From the NCBI RefSeq assembly GCF_022539315.1, contig NC_066314.1, positions 40,361,180-40,425,179 on the forward strand: a DNA stretch of 64,000 nt. The letters run 5' to 3'. The notes under the pieces are model-generated. The model was not told where the DNA came from, ran no database searches, and saw only the letters and a program-made list of their open reading frames with translations. Source of the stretch: Serinus canaria (lineage: Eukaryota > Chordata > Aves > Passeriformes > Fringillidae). Of the stretch, positions 50,961-63,710 are shown piece by piece (position 1 is the stretch's first letter; each line of letters begins with the position of its first letter). Both the position numbers and the translations under genes were made by a program.

Positions 50961-52430
50961 GCCACACTTTCACTGCCTCTAAAGATTTCATGATGATTAG
51001 GGATGGAGCTCACAAATCAGGACTGCTCTTTATACATTGAAATCCTAAAGTGAGAATGTAGTGGTAGGCAGAACACATGCCTAGCTGTCCATTTGAGTCT
51101 GGTGTTCAAATAGGGGTGGGGTAGAGACAACACACAGAGTAAATCTGTAAGAGCAAGATCTGGCAGTGTTCCCTGATGATACTCCTTTTATCCCAGAGCT
51201 GACATTGTACCCCCTATGTCCTTAAAGACAGGACCATAGACACCCCAAGAAAGAGACTTGAATATGAAAAAATAAAACCAAAAACATAAAATGAGAATTC
51301 TGGTTAAAATTTCAGCTCCCTAAATTAATTAGGATTCCTAAATTAGACTATATTAAAGTATTAGCTCAAAGTTTTCTATTTCACTTTCACATTGAGAAGG
51401 CTTGGTCTTTTTGCTGTGTTCTGGAGGGAATTATTGGGCTAAATTTTCACTGGGGAGAGGAGTTGCAGACAAAGCCAGATGTCCTTCAATAAAGATTAAA
51501 AGTAAAGTTTTTGTCCTATAATCAGTGATGCAAGGTTGAAAGTCTAGCACGACTTTCAAAAAAATGGCAAGTTCCAGGGGTTTCAAAACATATTTTTAGA
51601 AGAAACATATGCTAATCAAGATATGCTCCACATAGTTCAAACAGCATGATTCACAAGGGAACTTCATTAGCCTCAAAGATGAATACTGCTACAACTCCTG
51701 GGAGATCCAATAAAAGAGGTGTTTTTTTTTAAAAAAAAAGCCCTGCATTCTCCTGGTTAATCCCCATGGACTTCCAAGAGCACTGGTGTTTTTTTCTCTT
51801 CTTCCATTACTATTTTGCTGTCACACAGAATGTAGATTGCCATCTCAGAAGAAAACAGCATTCTTTTCCATTCTGCCTGGAATGGACAGACAGATCATTA
51901 ATGCTGTGTAATAGCAGGCTGAGCATGTCCTGTCTTCAGCAAAACTGACAGGTGAGCAACTCATCATCCAAAGGGGATTGGACAGGTAGGGTCAAAAAAT
52001 GCCCCAAAACCATAAACCCAGCAGATGTGCTAAAATAAAAGTAGTTATTATTCTGTAGATAATTTAGAATATTATGCCTTGATAAAATAATGTCTGCTAT
52101 CTCTGAACTATAATAAATAGAGAAAAAAAAGTGAAAATATAGAGTATTAAGATTAATTTTGTTCATAATCCATTGTAAAATGAGTAATCATTGCCAATTT
52201 ATGTGATGCAACATCTATTGTGTTCTTTTTAACACACAATTATGAATGAGATTTGAAAATATTCTTTCTGCTTTTTTTTTTTCTTTCTGTATAGGAAGCT
52301 ATTTTTAGAAAATGAAAATGAAATGGAAAGCAGGAACAGGCAAAAAAAAATTCAGCATTGTGCCAGCCTTTGTACAGCCTGTGAATTTTTTCTTGAACAG
52401 AGAAGCCAAAGGGCAAAGCCGCTGCTGACA
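50961..52430. other. Unique sequence with a T9A9 block
   Basis: At 51722-51739 nine T are followed directly by nine A, a self-complementary and probably intrinsically unusual DNA segment. Nothing else is recognised. Confidence 0.6.
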
Positions 52431-52930
52431 TCTTGCAGGCTTCACTTAAATCCTAAATCAGGCTCTCCCCTGTGACAGGAACAAATTCTGAGATACTGGA
52501 ACAAATTCACTCCTGGAAAAGTTTCACAGAAGAGCCTCAGGGCTCTTGTGATATTTCATTCCAGCACCTGAACTGTGAGTAAGGACACATGAAAGCAATT
52601 CAGGAATGACTGGGAGTAGGATGAAGTCACTGAGTCTTCGCTGTCAGGTCTGAAGTCAAACTGACTGGCTGTCCATAACCCATTTACCTGCCACACCTCA
52701 CTCAGGCCAGGCTGGAGAATATTAACAACTCCCAGCTTTCTCCAGCACACCCCTGGGCCATAGCAGAGAGGATTTGATCTGAAGGCTCTTGCAGTGAAAG
52801 GCCAGTGGAGCTGGTCCCTGGCTGCTTGCTGGGCTTTGGGCCAGGATCCCCCAGTGAAGGAATGCTGCAGCTGAAATCAGTTTGGCTTCTGGCAGCAAGA
52901 AATTAGCATCCGTGCATGGACCATTAGTCT
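52431..52930. other. GC-richer patch, unrecognised
   Basis: About 500 bp are richer in G and C than the surroundings. A 64-codon minus frame (52556-52750) and few other frames exist. ACAAATTC and TACTGGAACAAATTC words duplicate locally near 52480-52510. I see no splice-bounded exon or known repeat. Confidence 0.4.
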
Positions 52931-55902
52931 CATTAATCCCATTCTCCTCAGCACCAACTGAAGAATTTCTCTATTCTTGGACATTAAGGTAGCTTTTTGG
53001 GGTTTCTGTTAGGGAATTAGCAAGGCCTTTCCCTTTAAAATAATTAGTAATAATTAGAAGGACCTACAAAGGATTTTAAGTTTCCACATGGCTGCTTCTT
53101 CAAATGTATGTGGACATTTTTCCATGAAAACAGCTTGCAGCTGGAACCCAAACTGAACCCTTTTTGCTAATGGCAGGCATTTTTCCTGTGTTGTTCTCTA
53201 GAGCTCTGTGATTTGAATCTTTCCATCTATAACCAGCTTGTATTAAATTTTGAAATTAGAGGCGGACAGCCATGCTTCTTCTTTTTTCTCTCTTTGTTTT
53301 TCTGGTAATCAAAAGATTGCAGAATAAAACTTGTACATTTTGCTTACTAAGTGTAGAAAATTATAAGTTACACTGTCCATTGCTCTTTACCTGAGAGTTA
53401 TTTTTCAGTGTTACATGTAGGTTTTCTTGTCCAGTGACTCCAAACAGCTTCTCCCTAACACACATTTTGACTGGCTCGCATTTCAACTGGCATTCCATTT
53501 CAACTGGCTTTAGCATGTCAAGTTCCTACTGATTTTCATCTTTGACTGTGTTGTCAGCTCCTGAGTACCATTTCACACTAGTGTGGAACTTAGTAGTACT
53601 TCAGTATTAACTATTAAAATAAATATTACATGTTAGACCTAAAACTAAATGAACTTTGATAAAGTTAAATGTAACACACTAAATGTTCTCATCCTTTAAC
53701 CTGGTTATTTCACTTGGAGATAATTTTGATACAGCGCATTACTAACAAAATATCTCTTGAAAGAACAGTTACTAAAAGTGTTTGCTTGTGTTTGTATGAA
53801 TTTGCTATGGCTGTGCACATAAACTGCAGTTTTAGGACATAGAGCAGCTAAATAATGGAATGAGCAAATCTGAAAGTGTGTCCCTTGAAGATCCAGGCCA
53901 GGGCATGGAGAGGCAGGTGTAACAAAGCACACAACAAAGCAAGGTGCAGCTTTGGCTCTAATCCATCAAAGCACTTAAGCACATGTTTAATTTTAAGCAC
54001 ATGAGTAATTTTATCAACTTTAATAGGGCTACCCATGGTTTAAGTACTGTGATGGATGTTTTTACTACTAAAAGTGTAGATCTAAGAGAAAACAATTATT
54101 GCATTGAAGCTTGAAAAAGAACTTGTAAGGACAATAGAGATTATTGGTGAAATGCAACTCATTGCAGGATGTTAGAGCTCTATGGCTTGAAGAACCTTAT
54201 TCAAGAATCAGGTTGTTTAGAAGAGCTAGAATTTGTAATCAGAAAATGTCCTAAAACACACATACTTCTCAAAATGCAATTAATGAACCAAGCTACTCCA
54301 CAGAGTATAACTTCTAGCCATCCACGTTGTAGGGGTTGAAAAACTTTTAAAACAGAGCAGAAATCAGTAATTGTATTGATTTTCCTTTTGGTGGCATTCA
54401 ACTTTTTCTCACAGTACTATTTTCCGTATTATTGCTGTGTGACTGAAGATTTGTTTGGAAAATTTTGGGTTAAAAGACTGTTGAAAAGTTAGCCCCATGA
54501 GCTGCTGATAACAGCAGCTGCTGCTCTGTTTACTCGTGCATTGAAATAAAGGATGGAGTTTCCTGCTGTAGATTATGTAAAGTCTAACCATTGTTAATCA
54601 AAGGAAGCTCCTTTCCCTGATATCTGGATTGAGATCTGATTGAAATATTCCAGAGAGTTACTAAGATTGGACAGAATTTTAACGACAGTAATTTTTGGCA
54701 GATTTCCTCAAGAGCTCCTGAAAAATATTAATCTTCAAGGAGGAGAGTTTGCAAAGGCTGGAGAGCTCCCAGCTCACTCAGAGTGCTGCAGCTCCCCAGC
54801 TCTGAGCAGCTCCCCTGAGCCCATCAGCTTACAGCTCATACAGGAAAGCCAGGAAGCACCAAGGGGGCTGCACCCAGGCTGCTGTGTCCCATGGAAAAGG
54901 CCACATATACCAGCACCTCATCAACAGTAATAACTCATCATTATAACAACAACAATTTATGAATATATTCAGAAATTTACTTATATTATACATTTTATAT
55001 ATTGTTTATTAATATATATATTTAAACTAACTTTTCTAGAAGAGGAAGTATTGATTGTTTTTCTCCATATTTGTACAGACAATAGGCTTCTTGTAACCCA
55101 ACATCAGGAAATTGCATGTGCCACTTCTCACTCTTTTATACATGAATGTCACAGGAAGGACAAAACAATGCTAGAGTGGTCTGAATTTAATCTACTGACT
55201 TTCCAGGAATTCTTCAGTTGTAACAGAGCTGAAAACACAATTCTAAACCAGGATTTTATTATTTTTGTTTTAGTTACTGCAGTCAGAACTTACATTTATA
55301 ATGTTATAACTCAAGAAAAGTAGAATCACATGACAATGTTCCTAAGTTGAGACTGCATGCTTCAGGGTACCACAAAACTCTTACTTTCATATATAAGAAA
55401 TACTGTATGCAAACAGTATAAATAGCCATATCAAACTGTAAAGTTAGGGTGATGTTTAACATCACTTAAAACTCATTGTGAAATAATGAGCTGTAAGGGT
55501 GATTTTTAGGTATATATAGGAAAAATAACTGTCAGACTTTGAATTCACTTGGCCAATAATTGAAATTGTTCTTGAACCATTTAAACGCATAATGCAAATT
55601 CCTGTTTTATTTTAAATAACTTGCTAAAATTAATTTCATTTGGAAGCCCATTTTTCTTGATATTTAGATTTCTTATTTCTTCAGCTTTTTCTTCTTTTTT
55701 GCAGTTTTCTCTTTTCTCTTAATATATTCACACTAATGACACTTTCATTTAATATAGTCCTCTCCCTTTCAACAGTTTCAACTTCAGACAATGCAGAATA
55801 ACAGCAGAATGTTACACCAAGGACTGGTGATATGCTGTGTTTATTGGCACACAATAAAAAGCTTTATTGCCAACATTTCTTTTAATCTAACAAGAGACTA
55901 AT
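52931..55902. other. Unique AT-rich sequence, no gene seen
   Basis: Minor items are CATTTCAACTGGC repeated at 53479-53491 and 53496-53508, and TTAAGCACATG repeated near 53977 and 53994. A small GC-richer spot lies at 54750-54920, with AGCTC and CAGCTC words repeated several times inside a 96-codon plus frame. A TA-rich tract lies at about 54958-55024. No gene is recognised. Confidence 0.5.
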
Positions 55903-55955
55903 AAACACATATATATATGTGTGTGTGTGTATGTGTTTGTGTGTGTATGTATGTA
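55903..55955. repeat. (TA)n-(TG)n-(TATG)n compound microsatellite
   Basis: CACATATATATATGTGTGTG continues into TATG and GTGT units. It is a compound dinucleotide/tetranucleotide microsatellite and would be expected to vary in length between individuals. Confidence 0.92.
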
Positions 55956-56423
55956 TTCTTTTTTAAACAATATTCCAATGGCTTATAAAAATTTTAAAAA
56001 TCCTCACACTTGCCAGGTAAATGGTCTGAATAGAGGCTGCAGTAGACAGAAGAACAAGGGGCTCTACAGGTAGAAAAGGGTTCAGTCTCTGTGAAGAGAA
56101 CACACATATAAACCCATCACTATTCTCACTGAAGAATTTTAAACTTTCTTCCATTTTTCTTGCTTTGGTTTTCTGCCCATTATACCTCATGTAATTTTTC
56201 TAGGTTAGTTACATATTTATTTTTTAATCTGTATTCCTTTTTATTCCTGAGACATAACCAAGATCAAACAAGGTCCAGATCTAATTTTGTATCATCTCTA
56301 TATAGTAAATTTTCATTATATCATTAAAGTGTCTTCCTAATTTAAAAATTTAAAGTGAAAAAATATTTTTAAAGCTCAGATAACTAATAGAAACAATGTG
56401 GGGTGGGTTTTTTTGTTTGCTTT

Positions 56424-56477
56424 CCTTGTTTGCTTTTCCTGGGGTATTTTCCTTGTTTGCTTTTCCTGGGGTATTTT
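56424..56477. repeat. 27-bp exact tandem duplication
   Basis: Two identical 27-bp units, each starting CCTTGTTTGCTTTTCCTGGG and ending GTATTTT, lie at 56424-56450 and 56451-56477. A partial earlier copy (TTGTTTGCTTT) precedes them. Identity over all 27 bases suggests a recent event. Confidence 0.95.
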
Positions 56478-57384
56478 CTTTTTCCTCACCAGAAAATATC
56501 TCTAGTAAGGAACACGCTCAAACACACATTAAAATCTGAATGTATTTCAACTCCCCATTGAGAGGGAAAAAGAATTATGCAGGTGCTTCTGTTTTCACCT
56601 GAATGACATTACTTGGAAGTTTTCAGCACTCATCTTCACAATGTTATCCTGCTAAAACTGGGAACCTCTAAAGGATGTGCTCTCTCTTGGCCTGTGCTTC
56701 CTAGCTCTGCCTGTCTGATGAGTCTGCACGTACCTTGTTATGTATAGATGGCTGCAAACTGTTTGGAAATATAGGATATGTTTCTTACAAACTCATGGTC
56801 CTTGCTTCTTAGAGGTATATGCATTGAAGCTGGAGGCAGCTGGGTATGTAAGCCCATAGTGGTTAGCCTAAACAGTATTTCAGGGCCTAACCTCCATCAG
56901 CTTAACTCTCTAAATATCTTTAAGGATCTGGGCTTTGAAGACTTCAAATTTGTTTTGCTTCCTTACTTTCTTAAGGATCTCAGTTGTGTACTACTGTAAG
57001 ATCAAGTTTTCTGCGCTTCCAAGCAATAAATACCTTTAATAGAGTAACTTACTAGAGGATTTACATTATTTTCTACCTTTCTAAAATTTTAATACTAAAT
57101 ACAGCCTTTGAGTGATCTGTATGTGCCCTGTTGGCCTTTTCCTTCTAGAGAAGTGAATTTAAGAACCCTGGTTGGCTTCATTAGATGCTAGAACTAACAT
57201 GCATGTACAGCAGGCCAAAGGGAAGGTTCCTCCACAATATCTATCCTAAACCATGTATTCTCTGCCTATTGGCACTGCAAAAAATGTCCTGCAAATTAAT
57301 GGGACACTACATATGAAATAAATTTCTACATGTTTGCCTGCATTTGTGTTGCCACATTTTGATATTAATATTTCCTTCTTGAGT
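56478..57384. other. Unique sequence, no gene seen
   Basis: Nothing recognisable. The longest frame is 73 codons. Confidence 0.5.
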
Positions 57385-57406
57385 TATTGTACAATATTGT
57401 ACAATA
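57385..57406. repeat. 22-bp perfect palindrome
   Basis: The 22 bases beginning TATTGTACAATA read the same on both strands. The segment is built of two overlapping TATTGTACAAT units, so a simple tandem duplication of an already palindromic word explains it. Confidence 0.92.
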
Positions 57407-58386
57407 TAATATGAGTAAAGATTTTCATTTAAAATTGCCATGAGAATGAATTGACTGTTTTTATCTGTTGCTTAGACAAATTTTCCTTTAAAGGTGTAAG
57501 AAGCACTTATGCTGTTTCCCCCATATGCTGTTTCCAGGATGAATAATTTAATCAGAAAGCAGCATTATCCCTGCAAGATAAAAATGTAAGGAAGGCAGGC
57601 CTCTTCCTATTCAGGGTAAGATATATGCAGAATCCCAGCAATATGAGAAGATCATGATGCCTGGGAAAAAGCTTCAGGGCAAAAAAAATGGGTGGAGAGA
57701 GGAGGGAGAAAAGAAATGAACTGGGATGGGTCTAGGGTTTTGGTTTGGGGTTTTTTAAACTACTTCATTTAATTCTACCACAGAGGCAAATGACGACTGA
57801 AAAGTCTTGACAAAAATCTATGGCTGTCTAAACACTGATGGGAACAATGCTGAAAGTGAGCAGTTTTGAATCCCAATAGGGCCTTTCCAAAGAAGAAAAT
57901 AATACTGGGCAACTTCGGACCAGATATCTTATGAGGGGAGCTACTACATAATTTGAAGCCCATTACAGAACAAGAGAGCAATTGTTTGTGGGAATATGAA
58001 AGTACTGGCAATAATAAAAAAAACCCTCAAAACAGAACAGAGAAAACGGTCCTTTAAAAAAGCAAGAAGGAAATTTACATACATTAAAAAAACATGTGCA
58101 AATATCAGAAATCAGCTGGTCAGTTTAGAGAAGGTAGGTAGTAATCCAATTTGTACCCTGATACTTGAGAAACCGGAACAAGAAAATGAATTAACAATTT
58201 GTCCATTATGGTTAGGTCAACTTAACCTGGAAACAATTTCTTTTGGCAGGAAAGAATGAACCAATATTTTATTGAGAGCTCTGGAGAGAATTGGGTTCTG
58301 ATTAATGAGAAGCTGAGCCACTCAACAAGCAGCAAAGGCTTTGGATCTATTTATGATTTTAATTACACCAATATGCATACTGGTGC
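57407..58386. other. Unique sequence, no gene seen
   Basis: Nothing named. An 87-codon lysine-rich plus frame (57996-58259) reflects A-rich DNA and shows no recognisable domain. Confidence 0.5.
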
Positions 58387-58422
58387 AATGCATTTTCCAA
58401 TGCATTTTCTAATGCATTTTCC
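58387..58422. repeat. 12-bp tandem repeat, three copies
   Basis: AATGCATTTTCC, AATGCATTTTCT and AATGCATTTTCC follow each other directly. The period is a multiple of three, so the repeat extends an open frame (58256-58672, 138 codons) without breaking it. That partly explains that frame's length. Confidence 0.93.
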
Positions 58423-58777
58423 AGAAAGAAAGTCACATCACAAACAAGTCATTGAACCTTCAAGATCCACCTGGAAGAAGTCAGCAGTGAACAGTAAAGT
58501 AAATGACTTACACTTACAAATTATGCTACTTAGAAGAATCACTGTGGAATTTAAAATAAAGAATAAAGACAGTTCATTATTTCCAAAGGGCAGCAGAGAA
58601 ACTGAATTTCCCAGCAGGGAAAAATTAAAAAAAGGATTAGATGCTACTTGCACTGTTTCCATGCTCACATAATATATTTCTCATGGTTACCTTGATTATG
58701 ACATGTTAACTTTCATAAATAAAATAATTATATCTGAGGTAAATGTGATAGAATCAAAATTAGGATGGTGTTTGTTT

Positions 58778-58810
58778 CACTTTTTTTTTTCTTTTTTTTT
58801 TTTTTTTTTA
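58778..58810. repeat. Poly(T) tract
   Basis: About 33 bp consist of T with one C. It could be an A-tail of a minus-strand retroposed sequence, but no recognisable body adjoins it. Confidence 0.88.
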
Positions 58811-61800
58811 AATTGGAAAGTTCCAAAACAGCCTGAAGTGATGTGGCTCAGGATGATTTTCTAGGTAATATAGCCAAACTCCATAGACAGCACAGCTAGA
58901 GATCTCATAACTCTGTTAAAAAGAGGGAAATTTTCACTGTTATTATACATAGCCTGTGAGTTAGATTGGGAAATATGATGTGTAGAGGGGATTGTAGGGT
59001 TTTGAGTGATTTATCATCAAAAGGAGACTGCATCTTCATAATACATGAGACACACACAGCTCTTCCTTCATTATTTTGAACTCTGAAAAAGTCTGGATGT
59101 CACAACTTTATGACGTGTTGCCAATGCCTTTTTTATTTATCCCCAGCCTCATCAGTTATTTTCTTCACATTTGTTTTTTTTTCTGTGAGGTCTTGTATCC
59201 TGGCCATATTGCCAAAGGCTACTAGACTGTAACATGCCCTGCATAAGAATTTCAAAGCATTGTGCTCCATAGGAGAACATGAAAGAGTCCTTCATGTTCT
59301 TTGGAATAATAAATGAAAACAAAGGAAAGGATCACGCTCTTCTCTCCCATGCTACTGTGAAGGCATGCTCAAAATGCTTACAAACTGAAATACTGCTGCC
59401 CAAAGCAGCCACAACAAAGAGCTGTAGTGGAACATTTACAGAAATGATGCAGAAACATCAGTTTATCAATTTTCTTCATTTTCCTCCAGCTTCGAAGTCC
59501 AGCCCCTGTGACCATATTACTCAACAAATAATTTCAAGGAGAAAGTTTACAGATTTCATTGGATGCATTCATAAAACGGAAGTGAAAGTAGTAAATGCAA
59601 ATAATTCATTTATGTTCATAGTAACTTGAAGCACATTCTCATTTTTAGTTGCTGTCCAATCCACAAAAGGGCTTTAAGCATGTGCTTACTTGATTACTGT
59701 ATTAAAGTTTTAAAATTAATGGTCTCATTGGGGTTTTTTAACATTGACTTCAAAGGGAAACAGATTAGGATTTATACAGATTTGGCTAGTGGGGCTGCTT
59801 TGTTATTAAAACCCTTCTTTCATGTTGCATAAAACTTTGCCAGATTTTAACCATTTAGACTGAAATTCCATATGCTTCATAGCTGCCTCAGGCTGAATTC
59901 TTCTGGAAAAATCCAAACAAAACCATTTGGCTCTTTTCAAGAGAGAGGACTGACTTGGCAAGGAGAGTGGAACAGGTAAGCCAGGGAATGTGAGTGGGGC
60001 TGGGAATGTCTGGAAGAGAAAACTCACTCAGACTGGCAGTGGCCAAAGTAATCTTGGACCACAAAGAAAAGCTGAGAGAAAGAATAAAAAAATTTATGTC
60101 CTTTAAAAAGGACAAGCCTGAGGAGCTAGAGATAAAATACGGCCAGGACAATATGACTGGTACAAGAAACCATGAGTGGAAAAGATGCAGAACTGGAAAA
60201 GAGAGAAGCTAGGACATGAGGAAGGAATGTAATGCTGGAACAGCCTGTGATTTTGCAGCACCACCTTCTCTGGAGCTTGGAGCAGAGCCCTGAGCTCTGT
60301 AAACTCATTGTTCATTCTTCTTGTGGGCAAATGGCCATAAAAGCCACTAGAAAAATTTTTCACTCTCTTCTACAATTTGCCATGAAGATATTTCATTAGC
60401 TTTGGTAAGCTTAAAACCTGTTTCTTATTCTATTGGTTAAAATAAGGGATAAAATTATTTCAATTTGAGTGACCCTACACGAATCAATAGGAAACCACAC
60501 CAGAGAACTCATGTCCCCCAATTTCTTCTTCAAAAAATTTTCACTCTCCTCCTGACTCCTTTGATAAAAAGAACATTATTTAGCCTGTGAAATATCAGAT
60601 TCAGTGGCAGATCTTGGAAACTGTTCCCTTTTGACGTGCAATTCCTGCTGGCACTTAAACTTTTTCTGGTGAGGAATAGGAATTGTATACTAAACAGAGA
60701 CCAACAGCAAAAAACAATACAAGAGACTTTTTGCAAACCAAGCAAGAAAACTCAGGAAAAGTACAGAGAACTGAAATTTCAGTGAGCAATCCAGATTATT
60801 CTTAGAAGTTCTGACAACACTGAAGGAAAGTGTATATTATTTATTTGCTCCCAACTTGCATGCCTTCTTCCCTATCATAGAGGATGAGGGAGACTGCAGA
60901 GAAAAGCTGAATAAGAAAGAGGAAAAACAGCAAGGAGCTGGGAGCATAAACCACTATTAAAGATCAGAGAATGGATGTCACTAGGATAATGGAAGGAGAA
61001 AATACCTAGGGACCAGCAGGGACTAGGTCCTTTACTGCAAGATTGACTGTCAGACAGCCAGGATCTGGCTTTAGGGACACAGTGGACAAACAAGTGTGAC
61101 TTTTTTCATTGCTATTCTTTTTCTAATTCTTTTTAACTACATTGTAATGTCTAACCCAAAATTAGCTACACATTTGATAGGGTTGCTTTATAGATTTGAC
61201 TTGGTTAGATTCTTTTTTTTCCCCTTAAAACCTTGGGTTGCTCACCCTAAGCAAATGATCTAAGCCATTGGCTGAGAGATGAGAAAATCTGTGGTTCTGA
61301 CATGATGATGAAATAGATGTTTCAGGGGTAATTAGTGATCTTGCATTCCTTGACTCCTAAAGAGACAGAGATTCCATAGCTGGAGCTTGATATGCCTTGT
61401 GTCTTTCTGACAAACAGGACCGTCCCAAGTTGTCCCCGTGCTGCGCACCACGTGCGGCTGCAGGGCTGAGGCTGCATTCCTTCCCTCCCTCTCCAGCTGG
61501 ACTATTTTTGCTCCTGACAACCTCATGTCTGAGACTCATTGAAATGTAAATGAAATGACTGGAGGTCAGGATTTTGAACTTGTACCTTGTATCATTGACT
61601 TTGTATCGTTGAGGGCTGTACATTACTGCTGTGAGTCAAGTGCTGAACTCTTGTTTAACATGCCATACTAATAGAAATATTTGACCCCAAACTCCTTCTG
61701 CTTCAGCTTCCCCTCATACAAGAGTGACTTTTAAGAAGAAATTTGAAAGTTTTTGTGAATCTTATGTGTCTTTGATTCCATGGATGCTTCCCACAATGAA

Positions 61801-63480
61801 AGGAAAGTGAATGAATAAGTTTTCTAATTGTCTGCACAGAGTGCAATGCATGGAGCAGGCTGCTACACAGGGAGGACTAGAGAATAATACTTAAAAAAAG
61901 GGGGACATTATGTGGTAAGAACTTCACCTGCACTCCATAAAGGAAGGTCCTGCTGAAAAATATTATGTCAATGTGATTGGTACCTGCATATTATAAATGG
62001 AAGAAGTCAAAGGAAGTGAATTCATTTTGTGAACGGAATCTAACCCTAGCATGCTTAATTTTTCAGTAAAATTACATGTTTTGAAGTGCTTTTCTTGAAT
62101 TGTTTATTTTAAAATAAAAATTATGCCTCCATAATCCCCATGCAGATATAATAAAAATATGAAAATATAGGAAACTATTAAAATCTACCAAATGTTAATG
62201 ATTGAAGAACTATTTTTATTATCTTACTCAAAAATTCATAAATCTTCTTTCATATACAGTATCTGCATACTGACAAAATGGAAAGACAGTACTGTATTTT
62301 TTTCCTTTTAAATGTTATAAATTATCATTTAACATAGGTTTGTTGCTAAAAATGGATAAAGTAATTTTACTATTTTAAAAAAAGGAAGTTTTAGCTTTGA
62401 AATTCTGGGTTTCTGTGCAATTGTTTGCTGCTTTATACAATCCCAGAAATCTCCAAAAGGTGTTGTTCTATTTGCCATTTACTGTGTTCTCTGGATGAGA
62501 GGGAAAAAATTCTTCCTGAAAGAAGGCAGAGTTAAAAACAGCTGGTCCCAGCAATAACTATTACTGAGGATCTTTTCATTCATCTAAATGGGAATGGGCA
62601 GAGAATAATGAAAAGAAGACTCTTCTAGAACTAAGTGTTCCCTTTAAAAATTCCAATTCTCTCACTGACTGAATGACTAAGTGATCCTAGCCAACTCCAT
62701 TTTCTTCTTCTGCCTAGCTGTACCTAGGAAACAGTAATACTAACATGTTCCATACAGTATTGTAAGGCCTTGAGATGAAAGCCATTAGAAGAGCTATGCT
62801 TTCCTAAAAGATGTCACTGAAATGGTCAGAGGTAATTAAAATGCTGCTGTGTGTTATGAAATTCAGACATTCACATTTTTACCTTTTTTTTTTCCTTATT
62901 CATCCTCCCCAGTTCATACCCACACATTATTTTTGTGTGCCTTAAACCACGCTTATGAATCTATCCCACATTCCTGTGGGTCCAATATGGGTCTCAGCAA
63001 AAGACCTCAGCCCTCTCAGCAGGCACTTGAACATGGATTTTCTGTTCAGCTGGCATATAAGAAGGGAAGTTTTCGGGGCATATCCCAGGTCACTGCTTAA
63101 TAGACCCAAGTCACGGTCACAAGTGTCAATGACTCTGATGTTAGTACCTTTCTCTCTTGCTTTTGGTTTGAAAATGCTTCAAGATGTGATGCTATGTTGG
63201 TAACAGATGCCATGAGCACCTATTATATTTGAAAGCAATGGCAGATTCTATGTCATTTGTTGCCACAGCAGGAAACTCCCGACCATGCCCCAGATGATGG
63301 ATGCATCATAAGGCAGAAAAAATAAATCCTACATGCTCTTCCTACCTCAGTACCCACAGCTTCTTTTCAGTATAGAACTACAAATGGAGTAGAGAGGCTG
63401 TTGCATAACCCCTGTGCTCTTGGCAAAACCTCTGCTATTGTGTTTGGAAAGCGACATTTGGTAAACACTGAGAATTTTTG
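58811..63480. other. Unique sequence, no confirmed gene
   Basis: No repeat family recognised. Two spots differ from the background. At 59975 a strong CAG/GTAAGC donor-like site precedes a lysine-rich 72-codon frame (59994-60212). At about 61420-61510 lies a small patch with four CpGs (GTGCTGCGCACCACGTGCGG), which is unusual in this CpG-poor window. Neither can be tied to a gene. A 116-codon frame (59279-59629) is unrecognised. Confidence 0.5.
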
Positions 63481-63710
63481 TGCAACAGAGAGTTCCACAT
63501 GAGGAAACAACAGCCTGGCTGTAAATCTGAGGATTGTTTTATTCCACATGTAATCAATAGTCAGTGGTCAGCTTACCTGGGGTCCGTGATCAGCCATGGA
63601 GCACGTACAAGTCTCCACAGATGGAGAAATGCCAGCTGGAGCTCTAGAAGGAAACAGATCAGAGAGTGTTATTCCTCCTGGTCATTGGCACTGCCAGCGA
63701 CATTACACAG
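63481..63710 (-). mobile_element. Possible minus-sense LTR fragment
   Basis: Read on the minus strand, an AATAAA (plus-strand 63538-63543) in TGTGGAATAAAACAATCC is followed by about 57 bases ending in CTCTGTTGCA. This is an arrangement like LTR polyadenylation signal, U5 and terminal CA. The other border and the family are not identified. The overlapping 83-codon plus frame resembles nothing and is not called a gene. Confidence 0.3.

Noticed and set aside
58256..58672. 138-codon frame with MHFP-type repeats
   Set aside because: The repeat is a 12-bp tandem DNA repeat that keeps the frame open. There is no recognisable protein.
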